A stretch of 64,000 bases of DNA from Tolypothrix sp. PCC 7712. Lineage in GTDB: Bacteria; Cyanobacteriota; Cyanobacteriia; Cyanobacteriales; Nostocaceae. Positions 43,100 through 52,559 of the stretch are shown in pieces (position 1 is the first letter of the stretch; each line of letters opens with the position of its first letter). The position numbers were made by a program, and so were the translations under genes. The stretch lies in contig NZ_CP063785.1 in assembly GCF_025860405.1 (NCBI RefSeq), forward strand, positions 7,751,390 to 7,815,389, read 5' to 3'. A model generated the notes under the pieces. That model saw only the letters and a list, made by a program, of their open reading frames with translations. It searched no databases and was not told where the DNA came from.

Positions 43100-44287
43100 C
43101 TAAGAGGGATAAACTGGCAAGGTGAAGTGGAACCATGCGCCACCATTGGGGACAGAATCTACCCAAATTTGACCATAATGCGCCCGAATAATCCGTTGGC
43201 ATAAGCACAAACCAATGCCATAACCCTCAGTACCTTCATCTCGCTGTAACCGGAAGTGATTTTCAAAAATGCGATCGCGGTTTTCGTAAGGAATCCCTGG
43301 GCCAGTATCACCAATACTAATCTGAACTTTTTGGGTAGTGCGGTGTAGTCCTGTAACGCTAATTTTGCCACCAGTAGGCGTATATTTAATGGCATTATCC
43401 AACAGGTTAATTAACACTTGGTGAATGCGCTCTGGATCGGCATAAACATAAGGCAAGTCTTGAGGAACATCTGTTTCTATCTGTTGGGATTTGGCAGTGT
43501 AGCGATCGCGCAATTCTTCTAATACACTGAAACAGAGTTTGCCGATTTCCATTTTTTGGGGTACTATTGGTAACTCTGTATCATTGCCCCTACCCACCTG
43601 CAAAAGATCCGTAATCATACGGTCAATTGTTTTAGTTTGAGTCCGGGCTTGCTTGAGTAAGTGCGCCGTCATTGCTGGTTTGAGGCGCTGGAATTGGCCA
43701 GTTTCGATATTGTAGTTAGATTGTAGCGTTTCTATGGCGATCGCAGCAGCAGTTAAAGGATTGCGGAGGTCATGGGCCAGCACAGAGATTACCCTATCTT
43801 TAAATTGCAACTGTTCGTGAAGTTTCTCTTGTTCCTGTTTCAAACGAAAAATTTCGTCTGACAAACGTATAAGTTCGGCAGAAACAGCCACGGAACTAAT
43901 CGTAGATTTGGGTGCTACCACCCGGCTATTGTCCTCTAGACGTTCTTGTAAATCTTCCTGTAATTTTAAATAGGCATCGACAGAAGCTTGCCAACGAGGC
44001 CACCAATTTTTAAGTTGACCGATTATATTACTACCAGCAATAATTTGCCTGGGTTCCGGGTGGATTTTGACTAAGGCTGGCGTTGCCACTAATTTAAAGT
44101 GTTCCGCCAAATAAGGTTGTTGTCCAACATCAATGATTTGAAGTTCAAACTGATACCCAGCCTGTAATTCTTTTAAGTAAGCACGTATTCGCTGTACCTG
44201 TTGTCGGGACTTGGGCCGTCCATCAACAAACAGCAACAGCTGGAGTGGAGCCTCAGAATAGATCGGCTGATCTTGGGAAACTGGCAT
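43100..44287 (-). CDS. sasA: Circadian clock histidine kinase SasA
   Basis: 395 residues from ATG 44287 (a TTG 27 bp upstream is open but has no ribosome site). The N-terminal domain (about 15-105) is a KaiB-like thioredoxin fold: LQLLLFVDGRPKSRQQVQRIRAYLKEL, then ELQIIDVGQQPYLAEHFKLVATPALVKIHP. A coiled linker (138-165) leads to the HisKA domain with phosphoacceptor H172 (SVLAHDLRNPLTA). The HATPase domain has N, G1 and G2 boxes (HQVLINLLDNAIKYTPTGG, GDTGPGIP, GYGIGLCLCQRII). SasA binds KaiC, is stimulated by it, and phosphorylates RpaA to pass on the clock output. No kai gene is in the window, as expected. Confidence 0.96.
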   Translation of the reverse strand: MPVSQDQPIYSEAPLQLLLFVDGRPKSRQQVQRIRAYLKELQAGYQFELQIIDVGQQPYLAEHFKLVATPALVKIHPEPRQIIAGSNIIGQLKNWWPRWQASVDAYLKLQEDLQERLEDNSRVVAPKSTISSVAVSAELIRLSDEIFRLKQEQEKLHEQLQFKDRVISVLAHDLRNPLTAAAIAIETLQSNYNIETGQFQRLKPAMTAHLLKQARTQTKTIDRMITDLLQVGRGNDTELPIVPQKMEIGKLCFSVLEELRDRYTAKSQQIETDVPQDLPYVYADPERIHQVLINLLDNAIKYTPTGGKISVTGLHRTTQKVQISIGDTGPGIPYENRDRIFENHFRLQRDEGTEGYGIGLCLCQRIIRAHYGQIWVDSVPNGGAWFHFTLPVYPS

Positions 44288-44433
44288 GTAATCGTGTTTC
44301 AGCACTGGTAACAACCCGGCGGCGCTTGACAGAAAGTTTAAGATGGACTGACGCTGGTCGATGGTCGTTCTTTCTTTTAAATTTAATATCTATTTTAGAT
44401 TTTTCCTACACCTATCAGTCCTGCATTTTTCAG

Positions 44434-45951
44434 ATGAGACACATCTTCTTCAGCTTTTTGCTACCTATTTCCTTGGTTTCTGTTCCTGATAACCTTTCGA
44501 GCCTTGATTATCGCTCTTTATTATCAGCTGATCAAAATTTGGCAGCAGTACCGGCCAATGAAAGCTTTTATACTACAGCCAGCCGAATGGTACAGCAACA
44601 GATTGATTTGATTGCCCGCATTGAGCAAGCTATGACTATGCCTGATGCTAATCGGATGCGATCCGTTCAAGGGCAATTAACTGTCTACACTAAGTTTGTA
44701 GACGCTTTTCTCAACCGTCAATACAAAAACCCCAAAACTTTATGTATTTCCAGAGTTGATGTTACGGAGAACTTATCTTTTTTAGCCGAGCCATTAACTG
44801 AGTCACAAATAAAAATTTACTGCTCTTTGTATGCTTCTAACCAAGAATTATTAAAACTTACCCCAGTATTAGATCGGTTACTATCCCGACGTGGGGAATT
44901 AGCCTTAGTCAGACCGCTACCTTTGGTTTCAGGAGAACGACAATCAGATTCTGTGCTGGCGATCGCGCCGATGCAGCTTCCTAATTTGGACAAGCTAGCG
45001 ACACCTTTTGCCATCCAAGAACCCAATTTAGTTTCACCTCCACTACCTATTATCGGTAGAACAGCGAAAACTGCAATAGCAGACTATGTACCACTTGCAC
45101 AACCTGCGATCGCACCTCCTGCTGAAGCACTGACAATTTTGGCAGATGCGAAGAAATTTTTGACCGCAGCCCAGGTGGAATTCCCCTTAAAAAATCAATT
45201 TACTAATCCTCAGGAAACCTCTGCAGTACTTGACCACTTTAGTTACGACATCGACCCCCAAGAACCTCAAATTTACGCTACCTTTTTAAAATTGCCTCGG
45301 ACTGGGATTTTCCGCGTTTTACCTGATTCTGCTTACCAGCGTCCGCTTGATACTATCCAGAACCGCTTGGCACCTACTGTCAGTGAACGCTATCCTTTCC
45401 CTTTGTTGGCTGATACTCAAGGCGGATTTACTCCCAGTCTAGCACTTCAACTAGTTGGCGATCACTTTGCCTTAGGACATCAAGGTGTAGATTACAGCTT
45501 CATGGTGGATTTGGGTGATATCCCCCTGACTAAGTTAGATTCTCAGTTGCAAACTGTGGTCAAATCCACAAGAGAATTTTTCCTCAACTACCAACCGCCT
45601 AAGCAATTAGATGACTTACAAGTAGAACGGCGACGCTTCTTGACTGGTAAAGACCAGAACTGGAATTTAAATCAGGTGATTTTGGCGAGCGCTCAAGCTC
45701 AATTAAACCATACTTACTTAGTGCGATCGCTACAATTCCAGCTACCAGACATTATTTTGAACAATAGAAAACTTTCACCCCAAGAACGGCAATATTTAGG
45801 GCAAGCACCACAACTACATAGCAGTGATATACTTTTAGCCTTTCGCCCAGTTCGTCGTCGTGCTGATGGCAGTTACACTGTGCTGTGGCGAGTTTTAAAT
45901 CAGTTTCACGACCCAACAATTATTGATTTACAACAATCTATGAAATATTGA
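44434..45951 (+). CDS. Exported protein of unknown function
   Basis: 505 residues from ATG 44434 (the open frame goes back to 44245 over the start of sasA, but those codons are not protein-like). The N-terminus, MRHIFFSFLLPISLVSVPDN, reads as a signal sequence. The first 130 mature residues are helical; the rest is a mix with a conserved-looking C-terminal segment (LQFQLPDIILNNRKLSPQERQYLG, FRPVRRRADGSYTVLWRVLNQFHDPTI). I do not recognise a named domain; proteins like this are cyanobacterial hypotheticals. It is divergent from sasA, with about 146 bp between start codons. Confidence 0.7.
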   Translation: MRHIFFSFLLPISLVSVPDNLSSLDYRSLLSADQNLAAVPANESFYTTASRMVQQQIDLIARIEQAMTMPDANRMRSVQGQLTVYTKFVDAFLNRQYKNPKTLCISRVDVTENLSFLAEPLTESQIKIYCSLYASNQELLKLTPVLDRLLSRRGELALVRPLPLVSGERQSDSVLAIAPMQLPNLDKLATPFAIQEPNLVSPPLPIIGRTAKTAIADYVPLAQPAIAPPAEALTILADAKKFLTAAQVEFPLKNQFTNPQETSAVLDHFSYDIDPQEPQIYATFLKLPRTGIFRVLPDSAYQRPLDTIQNRLAPTVSERYPFPLLADTQGGFTPSLALQLVGDHFALGHQGVDYSFMVDLGDIPLTKLDSQLQTVVKSTREFFLNYQPPKQLDDLQVERRRFLTGKDQNWNLNQVILASAQAQLNHTYLVRSLQFQLPDIILNNRKLSPQERQYLGQAPQLHSSDILLAFRPVRRRADGSYTVLWRVLNQFHDPTIIDLQQSMKY

Positions 45952-46177
45952 TTCTGGTTTTTTTCTAGAGTGGCAAAGCTAGCTAGAGCAAAAACTCAAA
46001 CTTCGTAAATTTGTCATTGTTGAAAATTTTGGTTTACTTATTTACGCCTGTTTCAATCATTACAAACCTACTCTAGTTTATTTTGCCGTTCTAGTTTTTT
46101 TCTGAGTTATGTGACTTTGCTGAGATTTTAGGGAATTCTACAAAATAGAGAGCCAGAGATCCTAGTAAAGCATAACT

Positions 46178-47293
46178 ATGTTTGATGATTATCCTCATAT
46201 TGCTATATTTATTCGCTCCTTAATGGATGGTGGCGTAGAGCGAGTAATTTTGAACTTGGCACAGGGATTTGTTGAGCAGGGTTTAAGGGTAGATTTACTG
46301 CTTACCACAGAGCCAGCTGGACCATTTCGCTTACAGTTACCACATAAAGTGCGGATAGTAAATCTACAAACCCCAAAACTAGCAAGCAGTTTGCCTAAGT
46401 TAGTAGCCTATTTAAGGCAAAATCGACCATTTACTTTGCTCTGTGCTGGTCATTACTGTTGTGAAATTGCTGTAGGAGCTAAGTATCTCTCGAGAATGCC
46501 CACAAGAGTAGTGGTGTCCGAACACAGCACGCTATCTTTAGAGGTAAACAACACAGACAATTTAAAAATGCGTCTTACACCCTTAACCACAAGGCTTTTC
46601 TACCCTTGGGCAGATGGGGTTGTAACTGTTTCTCATGGGGTAGCAAAAGATCTTTGCCAAGTAGGAGGATTACATACTGAGAAGATTCATGTGATTTATA
46701 ATCCAGTCGTGACTGGTGAAATGTTAGAAAAGTCTCAACAGTCGGTAGAACATCCTTGGCTAAAACCTGGAGAAATACCGCTTATTTTGGGAGTAGGGCG
46801 GTTGACACCCCAAAAGGATTTTTCCACACTTATTCATGCTTTTAACTTAGTGCAACAAGTTAGACCTGCTCGGTTAATGATTTTAGGGGGTGGTAGTGAG
46901 CGTTCTAGTCTTAACCAACTAATCAAAGAATTAGGCTTGGAAAATCACGTATCAATACTTGGCTTTCAGCAAAACCCTTATGCTTACATGGCGAAAGCAT
47001 CTGTGTTCGCTTTATCTTCTGCTTGGGAAGGCTTGCCGACAGTACTCATAGAGGCGATGGCTGTAGGAACTCCAGTAGTCTCCACCGACTGCGAGAGTGG
47101 ACCTGCGGAAATTTTAGCTAATGGTAAATACGGTTCTTTAGTTCCTGTAGGTAATAGTAAAGCTATGGCAGAGGCTATTTTGAATATACTATCTGGCAAT
47201 TACCCCACAGTTGATCCTAACTGGATTGAACAATTCACTTTAAAAGCATCAACTTTACAGTATCTTAAGGTACTGAATTTGACTGCTAGTTAA
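46178..47293 (+). CDS. Glycosyltransferase family 4
   Basis: 371 residues, GT-B fold, GT4-type. N-terminal domain with DGGVERVILNLAQGFVEQG (glycine-rich loop) and a middle VVVSEHSTLS; C-terminal domain with LGVGRLTPQKDFSTLIHAFNLV, then the nucleotide-sugar site EGLPTVLIEAMAVGTPVVSTDCESGPAEIL with the E-x7-E pair. Retaining sugar transfer from an NDP-sugar to a growing glycan on the cytoplasmic face. Start of a run of three glycan genes on the same strand, with AT-rich gaps of 249 and 88 bp. Confidence 0.92.
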   Translation: MFDDYPHIAIFIRSLMDGGVERVILNLAQGFVEQGLRVDLLLTTEPAGPFRLQLPHKVRIVNLQTPKLASSLPKLVAYLRQNRPFTLLCAGHYCCEIAVGAKYLSRMPTRVVVSEHSTLSLEVNNTDNLKMRLTPLTTRLFYPWADGVVTVSHGVAKDLCQVGGLHTEKIHVIYNPVVTGEMLEKSQQSVEHPWLKPGEIPLILGVGRLTPQKDFSTLIHAFNLVQQVRPARLMILGGGSERSSLNQLIKELGLENHVSILGFQQNPYAYMAKASVFALSSAWEGLPTVLIEAMAVGTPVVSTDCESGPAEILANGKYGSLVPVGNSKAMAEAILNILSGNYPTVDPNWIEQFTLKASTLQYLKVLNLTAS

Positions 47294-47542
47294 TTTCAAC
47301 AAAAAAATTATGGCTCTTCCTTACCTGTTATGCCAAATTATTAATTAAATATCAAAAATTTGCTGAAAATCATAGGTCAATAACTCAAACCTTTGCTAAA
47401 TAGATAAAAACATATTTAAATTAGATTAAGTAATGTATCAAAACTAAAAAATATTTAGATACAGTAGAGTTTAGCCTCTACGTATATTTTATAAAAATGC
47501 AAACTTTTCTATAATTTAGATTTCAATATTTTCTTAAAAAAT

Positions 47543-48538
47543 ATGATTGATTTTAGTGTGGCAATATGTACTTTTAATGGTGAAGAACGTCTACCTATTC
47601 TTTTAGATAAGCTAAGAGATTGTTGTGCCTATAGTATAGGAACATCGAGTAATGAAGAAAATATAACTTGGGAAATTATCATTATTGATAATAATAGTAA
47701 AGATAATACTGCTAAAGTAATTCAGGAATATCAAGAAGATTGGCCTACACCTTATCCGATTAAATACTGCTTTGAATCTAGACAAGGATTAAGCTATGCG
47801 CGAGAGCGTGCTATTCAAGAAGCCAAAGGCATATTTGTAGGTTTTCTGGATGATGATAATTTACCTACTCCGAATTGGGTTGCAGCTGCTTATAGTTTTG
47901 GTAAACATCATCCTAAAGCTGGGGCTTATGGTGGACGTATTTACGGAGACTATGAAGTAACACCACCTAATAACTTTGAGAGAATTAGCCCCTTTTTAGC
48001 CATTGGAGGAGGAAAAACAACTTTCTGTTATACTTCTTCAGAAAACATTTTTTTGTATAAAAAAATGCTTCCACCTGGAGCCGGATTAGTAATTCGTAAA
48101 CAAGCATGGATTGAAAATATTCCGAAAAATCTCTTTTTTCAAGGTCGAGTTAACGGTTCGTTAGTTACTGCTGAAGATATAGAAGCATTAACTCATATTA
48201 AAAAAGCAGGGTGGGAAATTTGGCATAATGCCGAAATGGAAATTTATCACCGGATTCCTAAGCAGCGCTTAGAAAAAGAATATCTATTGAAATTAATGCG
48301 TGGTGTAGGTCTCAGCCGTCATTATACCAGGATGCTAGACTTACAAATTTGGCAACAGCCTTTTGTTTCTCTAGCTTATATGGTTAACGATATCCGCAAG
48401 ATATTTCTTCATTGGTTTAAATATCGCTTAGTGCTGAAGACTGATATTATAGCTGCTTGTGAGTTGGAACTTTTAATTGGAGCTTTTCTTAGCCCCTTTT
48501 ATATTTACAAAAAATATTTATTGAATTTCAATAATTAA
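47543..48538 (+). CDS. hpsE: Family 2 glycosyltransferase, HpsE-like
   Basis: 331 residues, GT-A fold. DFSVAICTFNGEERLPILLDKL opens the nucleotide-binding half, IIIDNNSKDNTAKVIQEYQ follows, and the metal-binding D-x-D equivalent is FLDDDNLPTPNWVAAA. The later part (GAGLVIRKQAW, LVTAEDIEALTHIKKAG with the catalytic E-D, and YHRIPKQRLEKEY) fits the HpsE glycosyltransferase of the hormogonium polysaccharide (hps) locus in Nostoc punctiforme. That polysaccharide is needed for gliding of hormogonia. The hps name is inferred from sequence style; the other hps genes (pilin-like HpsA-D) are not in the window. AT content is above that of the neighbours. Confidence 0.78.
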   Translation: MIDFSVAICTFNGEERLPILLDKLRDCCAYSIGTSSNEENITWEIIIIDNNSKDNTAKVIQEYQEDWPTPYPIKYCFESRQGLSYARERAIQEAKGIFVGFLDDDNLPTPNWVAAAYSFGKHHPKAGAYGGRIYGDYEVTPPNNFERISPFLAIGGGKTTFCYTSSENIFLYKKMLPPGAGLVIRKQAWIENIPKNLFFQGRVNGSLVTAEDIEALTHIKKAGWEIWHNAEMEIYHRIPKQRLEKEYLLKLMRGVGLSRHYTRMLDLQIWQQPFVSLAYMVNDIRKIFLHWFKYRLVLKTDIIAACELELLIGAFLSPFYIYKKYLLNFNN

Positions 48539-48626
48539 ATTTCTAGATTTATCAAATCTGGTTCATATTCATAATTTTACCAATATCAAGAAGATTAGGT
48601 AAATTGTTTTGTAATTTAATTTTAAT

Positions 48627-49508
48627 ATGCAAATTCCGCCAAAAAACGCTTCAGAAATTAAGAATGTCGCCCAGGATGGCAATGATGAAAATTCCTTGAT
48701 GAAGCATATTAGTAGAGCCTTTATTATTGCCTATCAAGAATCAACTCAAGATTTAGAAGAAGTATTAACAAATCAAGGGTTGAACTGCGAAGTTATAAGA
48801 CAGGAACGTAAACCCGAATATCAAAATTACTCTCGGAGTTATCTGTGTCTTTTGAACCATCGCACAGCTTGGGAAAGGGCGATGCAAGAAACTCAACCAA
48901 CAATGATTATTGAGGCAGACTTTGTACCAGTAGTTAATTTTGGCAAGCTACCTTTACCTTTTAATCCTTACCAAAGTAATGTGGGGATTAGCTGGCTATA
49001 TACTTGTGCACCACAGATATATTACGTCTCACCTGATGGCTATGCTGAAGGGTTTTCTACTTCAGCAGTTGCATATATTGTAAATCCTGAAAGTGCCCGC
49101 TACTTACTAGAACTGGCTGAGGAAATTCGCACCAATGTAGGAGAAACTAACTATTCGAGTTGGGACTCAACTATTGATAGTTTTCTCCGACGTAAAGGTC
49201 TGAAAAACTATATTCCTTGGCGTAACTATGGCGAACATGGAGGTTTACCAAATCTAGAGCATTACAAAAATAATCTCAGTAAAACTCATCGCGCTGATGT
49301 CCTCTACGGTAAACTTGCCTTTATGCCCTTGTATGCTGCCAAAGATAGTAAACTCAACTTGTTTAGGGTAAGATTTTGGGCAAGGCTTAAGGGTATTGCT
49401 CGTTTGGGAACTGGACGCTTTCTGCGAGTGAAAGTTCTCCAAGGTTCTAACTTTCCTTTGCGGCTACTGCGGTTTGCAATTTTGAGACAGTTAACATGGA
49501 ATTTTTAA
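48627..49508 (+). CDS. GT25-like glycan glycosyltransferase
   Basis: 293 residues (or 267 from an internal ATG). The core HISRAFIIAYQESTQDLEEVLTNQGLNCEVIRQ, then YLCLLNHRTAWERAMQETQPTMIIEADFVPV is the style of family 25 LPS/glycan glycosyltransferases, with E-A-D as the metal-binding motif and a conserved downstream SWDSTIDSFL. Cytoplasmic glycan assembly is expected; sugar specificity unknown. It follows the HpsE-like gene by 88 bp and belongs to the same run. Confidence 0.72.
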   Translation: MQIPPKNASEIKNVAQDGNDENSLMKHISRAFIIAYQESTQDLEEVLTNQGLNCEVIRQERKPEYQNYSRSYLCLLNHRTAWERAMQETQPTMIIEADFVPVVNFGKLPLPFNPYQSNVGISWLYTCAPQIYYVSPDGYAEGFSTSAVAYIVNPESARYLLELAEEIRTNVGETNYSSWDSTIDSFLRRKGLKNYIPWRNYGEHGGLPNLEHYKNNLSKTHRADVLYGKLAFMPLYAAKDSKLNLFRVRFWARLKGIARLGTGRFLRVKVLQGSNFPLRLLRFAILRQLTWNF

Positions 49509-49656
49509 CAAAACTAAGAGCGAACAAGGAAAACTCTATCTATTTTGTAGATAATCAAATCTTAAAAATCTTCTCCGTGAAATTTCATACTCAAATTTGA
49601 ACTGGAGTTCACAGTCTGCGCTAGGGTAGGAATTGACACTAGATTTGTGATTTCCT

Positions 49657-51072
49657 GTGCTGCCCTGTAAAAGTCCGGCTATATTTCTGAGTTTGGCTGT
49701 TTTACTCACTTCGTTAACAGCCTGTGCCAACAGTCCCACTGCCAAAAACCTTGAGCAATCTTTGGCAGCTGATCCTCAGTTGCAAAATAACCCAGTTGTG
49801 TTTGGAGAAGCTAAGGATAGCCAACAGCAAGCACAACAGAACGCATCAACAGTTAAATTGCCAACTGATTTTCCCCAAGATATTCCGTTATATCCTAATG
49901 CCAAATTAGAAGCAGTTACACCACCTAGCGCTACAGAAAACAGAACATCTACTCGCTGGCTCAGTTCTGATCCGAGTAATTTTATTGCCAACTTCTACCG
50001 CGAACAACTGCAAGCGAATAATTGGCAAATTTCACAGCAACCCACAGATGATTTAGGAGGCGTTTTTGAGGCGCAACGCAGTAATTTGCAGGTGAAAGTT
50101 TCTATTCAAGCTCAATCAGTAACGAACCCTACACCAAATCAGCCGCAAACAGCCACTGAATTACTAATTGAGTATCTTCCTGCAACCACAGCCACCGCAC
50201 AACCTACGCCAACTAATAATTCCAGCGAAACTACTAACGCCCAAACGCCTATTGATACTTCCCAACCTGGTAATCCAGAATTTATTGGCCCTGTACTACC
50301 TACAAACGTGGCGACACAGCCAGCAAATACATCTAATAACCAAACAGTTGCGACATTTACCGAGGAAGCTCAAGAATTTAGCGATTTGAATAAAGTACCT
50401 CAAGAACTGCGGCAACACATTCAAGATTTAGCAAAATTAGGAGTTTTATCTCCAGAATCTACAGTTAATAAGGGCAACTCCAATACTACAAGCAACCAAT
50501 TTGCGCCTAGTAAAGCCATAACTCGTAGAGAATATGCTCGTTGGTTAGTGGCGGCTAATAATGCTATGTATGCTAACAATCCAGCGAAACAGGTTCGCTC
50601 AGTATCGGAAAGCGCTCAACCTGCTTTTAGTGATGTGTCTGCCAAAGACTCTGATTTTCCTGTGATTCAAGGATTAGCGGAAGCCGGATTAATTCCTAGT
50701 TCCTTATCTGGGGATACTACAGCAGTTTTATTCCGTCCTGATGCACCCCTAACAAGGGAACAGTTGCTACTGTGGAAACTACCTTTGGATACTCGCCAAG
50801 CTTTACCATCAGCGAATTTAGAGGTGGTAAGGCAAACTTGGGGTTTTCAAGATGCAGGGAAAATTGATCCGAAAGCTTTAAGAGCTGTGGTAGCTGATTA
50901 CCAAAATGGCGAACAATCAAATATCCGCCGTGTATTTGGCTATACAACCCTATTCCAACCGAAAAAACCTGTGACTCGTGCAGAGGCGGCGGCGGCTTTG
51001 TGGTACTTCGGCATTCAAGGTGAAGGAATATCGGCTGTTGATGCTTTAAAGCTAAAGCGTCCCCAAACTTGA
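49657..51072 (+). CDS. SLH-domain lipoprotein
   Basis: 471 residues from GTG 49657. The N-terminus is a lipoprotein signal (PAIFLSLAVLLTSLTAC; lipobox Cys23). Residues about 70-180 form an alpha/beta part (PLYPNAKLEAVTPP..NFIANFYREQLQANNWQISQQ). A Thr/Asn/Pro-rich linker (185-260) leads to SLH-like repeats at about 265-340 (LAKLGVLSPES..ITRREYARWLVAANN) and 320-390 (FSDVSAKDSDFPVIQGLAEAGLIPSS..TREQLLLWKL), and a third partial one to the end. SLH domains bind peptidoglycan-linked polymers. Likely a cell-wall-tethered periplasmic protein. No Shine-Dalgarno is seen before the GTG. Confidence 0.82.
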   Translation: MLPCKSPAIFLSLAVLLTSLTACANSPTAKNLEQSLAADPQLQNNPVVFGEAKDSQQQAQQNASTVKLPTDFPQDIPLYPNAKLEAVTPPSATENRTSTRWLSSDPSNFIANFYREQLQANNWQISQQPTDDLGGVFEAQRSNLQVKVSIQAQSVTNPTPNQPQTATELLIEYLPATTATAQPTPTNNSSETTNAQTPIDTSQPGNPEFIGPVLPTNVATQPANTSNNQTVATFTEEAQEFSDLNKVPQELRQHIQDLAKLGVLSPESTVNKGNSNTTSNQFAPSKAITRREYARWLVAANNAMYANNPAKQVRSVSESAQPAFSDVSAKDSDFPVIQGLAEAGLIPSSLSGDTTAVLFRPDAPLTREQLLLWKLPLDTRQALPSANLEVVRQTWGFQDAGKIDPKALRAVVADYQNGEQSNIRRVFGYTTLFQPKKPVTRAEAAAALWYFGIQGEGISAVDALKLKRPQT

Positions 51073-51416
51073 TACTTGATTGCCGATTCATGTCTTACTT
51101 AAGTAGGGTAGCTCACTTTATCATCCGGATTACAAACTGTACTGATATTTGGCATGAAAATCTAAAAATTTTTTGTAAAAAAAATGTAGGTAATATATAA
51201 AAATTCAGTGAATTTAGGCACTTACAGCATTTTTAGCTTATATTCTTGGAAGCAATAAAAATTTTAGATTGTCTCATTAAAAACACGTAAATGAGTTTGA
51301 AGATTTGAAGTTAAAGCTGGATTTTGCCAGACTTCAAACCCATGCCAGTAGATCCATTGAGACACTTGGCATTTTTTAATTAAGACGTACCAAATTATAA
51401 CCAGAGTTGCACGATC
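51073..51416. other. Intergenic spacer
   Basis: 344 bp, AT-rich. A TCCGGA is present at 51124-51129 but it is 290 bp from the next gene and without a good -10 box, so I give it no weight. An aatcatcc..gattac text follows. Promoter of the GDSL gene probably lies near 51360-51400. Confidence 0.4.
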
Positions 51417-52559
51417 ATGAAAAAACGCTTTGTCGCAGCAGGCTTTATTATTTTCTCTTTTATGTTGCCGTTGAGAGCAACTGCTGCACAATTTAGTGGG
51501 ATTTACGTATTTGGGGACAGTCTTTCAGATTCAGGTAATGTATACAACTCTACTATAGACCCCAATACAGGAATAGGATTTCCGCCACCGCCTTATGTTG
51601 ACGGAAACTTTTCCAATGGGCCGATTTGGATAGATGAGCTTGCTAAAAAGCTGCAACTAGATAGTTCTCCTACTCTTGTTACTGATGTTGCCAAAGGTGC
51701 TGCGCCGAAAAACGGCATTAACTTTGCCTTTGGTGGAGCTACTAGTATAGATAAAAACACTATTTCGCCTTTATTACCTGGCTTTCAAAAGCAGATTGCA
51801 GCATTTACAGCACCACTTTTGCAAACTAAAAATGCTGACTCAAACGCACTTTATGTATTGTGGACTGGTGCGAATGATTATTTACCTACGAATGCTGATC
51901 CCAATTATTTCAAACCTTTTACCGATCCAACAACGACAATTAATAGTTTAAAAATAGCGATCGCATCTCTAGCTGATGTTGGTGCTAAAAATATTCTGGT
52001 AGTTAACTTACCCGACTTAGGCCAGCTACCTCGCGCTCAAAATTTAGATCCGACTTTCCCTGTGGCTAATGGTACTTCCCAAGCTCTTACAGATTTGACT
52101 AAAGAGCATAACTCAGAGTTATCAGATGCGATCGCTGATTTAAACAAAGTCCTCAATCCTGATGTAAAACTCATCAGTCTGGATGCTAATTCTGTATTTA
52201 CAGATATTATGAACGATACAAAAAATATGCAGGGGGTCAAATATGGTTTCAAAGAAGTGGCAAAACCTTGCCTAGTTGATCCCTCCTGTGCAGCTGACAC
52301 AAGCATCCAAAATCAATATTTCTTTTGGGATGGGCTTCATCCCACAACTGCTGCTCATAAAATCTTAGGTGATTACGCCTTTCAGCAAATTGAAAAATCT
52401 ATGCAGCCAGTCCCCGAACCCTCTACAGCATTGGGGACTGTGGCTATCGGTGCTTTTGGTGCAGCAGCATTACTCAAGCGCAAACGCAAACAATCACTGC
52501 TTAAGACAGCAAGTCTGGTTCCTGCTGGACAATCAATTCATACAAAGGTTGAAAGCTAA
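51417..52559 (+). CDS. GDSL-family esterase with PEP-CTERM anchor
   Basis: 380 residues. Signal sequence at 1-23 (FVAAGFIIFSFMLPLRATAA). The SGNH/GDSL hydrolase body has the four blocks: FGDSLSDSG (nucleophile Ser), GG-A, GANDY (Asn of the oxyanion hole) and DGLHPT (Asp and His of the triad). The C-terminus has the PEP-CTERM sorting signal: VPEPSTALGT, a hydrophobic helix, then KRKRKQ. PEP-CTERM proteins are processed by an exosortase and linked to the exopolysaccharide layer. The last 59 bp overlap the 3' end of the aldolase gene on the other strand. Confidence 0.92.
   Translation: MKKRFVAAGFIIFSFMLPLRATAAQFSGIYVFGDSLSDSGNVYNSTIDPNTGIGFPPPPYVDGNFSNGPIWIDELAKKLQLDSSPTLVTDVAKGAAPKNGINFAFGGATSIDKNTISPLLPGFQKQIAAFTAPLLQTKNADSNALYVLWTGANDYLPTNADPNYFKPFTDPTTTINSLKIAIASLADVGAKNILVVNLPDLGQLPRAQNLDPTFPVANGTSQALTDLTKEHNSELSDAIADLNKVLNPDVKLISLDANSVFTDIMNDTKNMQGVKYGFKEVAKPCLVDPSCAADTSIQNQYFFWDGLHPTTAAHKILGDYAFQQIEKSMQPVPEPSTALGTVAIGAFGAAALLKRKRKQSLLKTASLVPAGQSIHTKVES

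Noticed and set aside
51124..51129. TCCGGA as a second DIF1 promoter (GDSL gene)
   Set aside because: About 16 such 6-mers are expected by chance in 64 kb; this one is 290 bp from the gene and without a clear -10 box. Copies inside moaA and PiT were also ignored.
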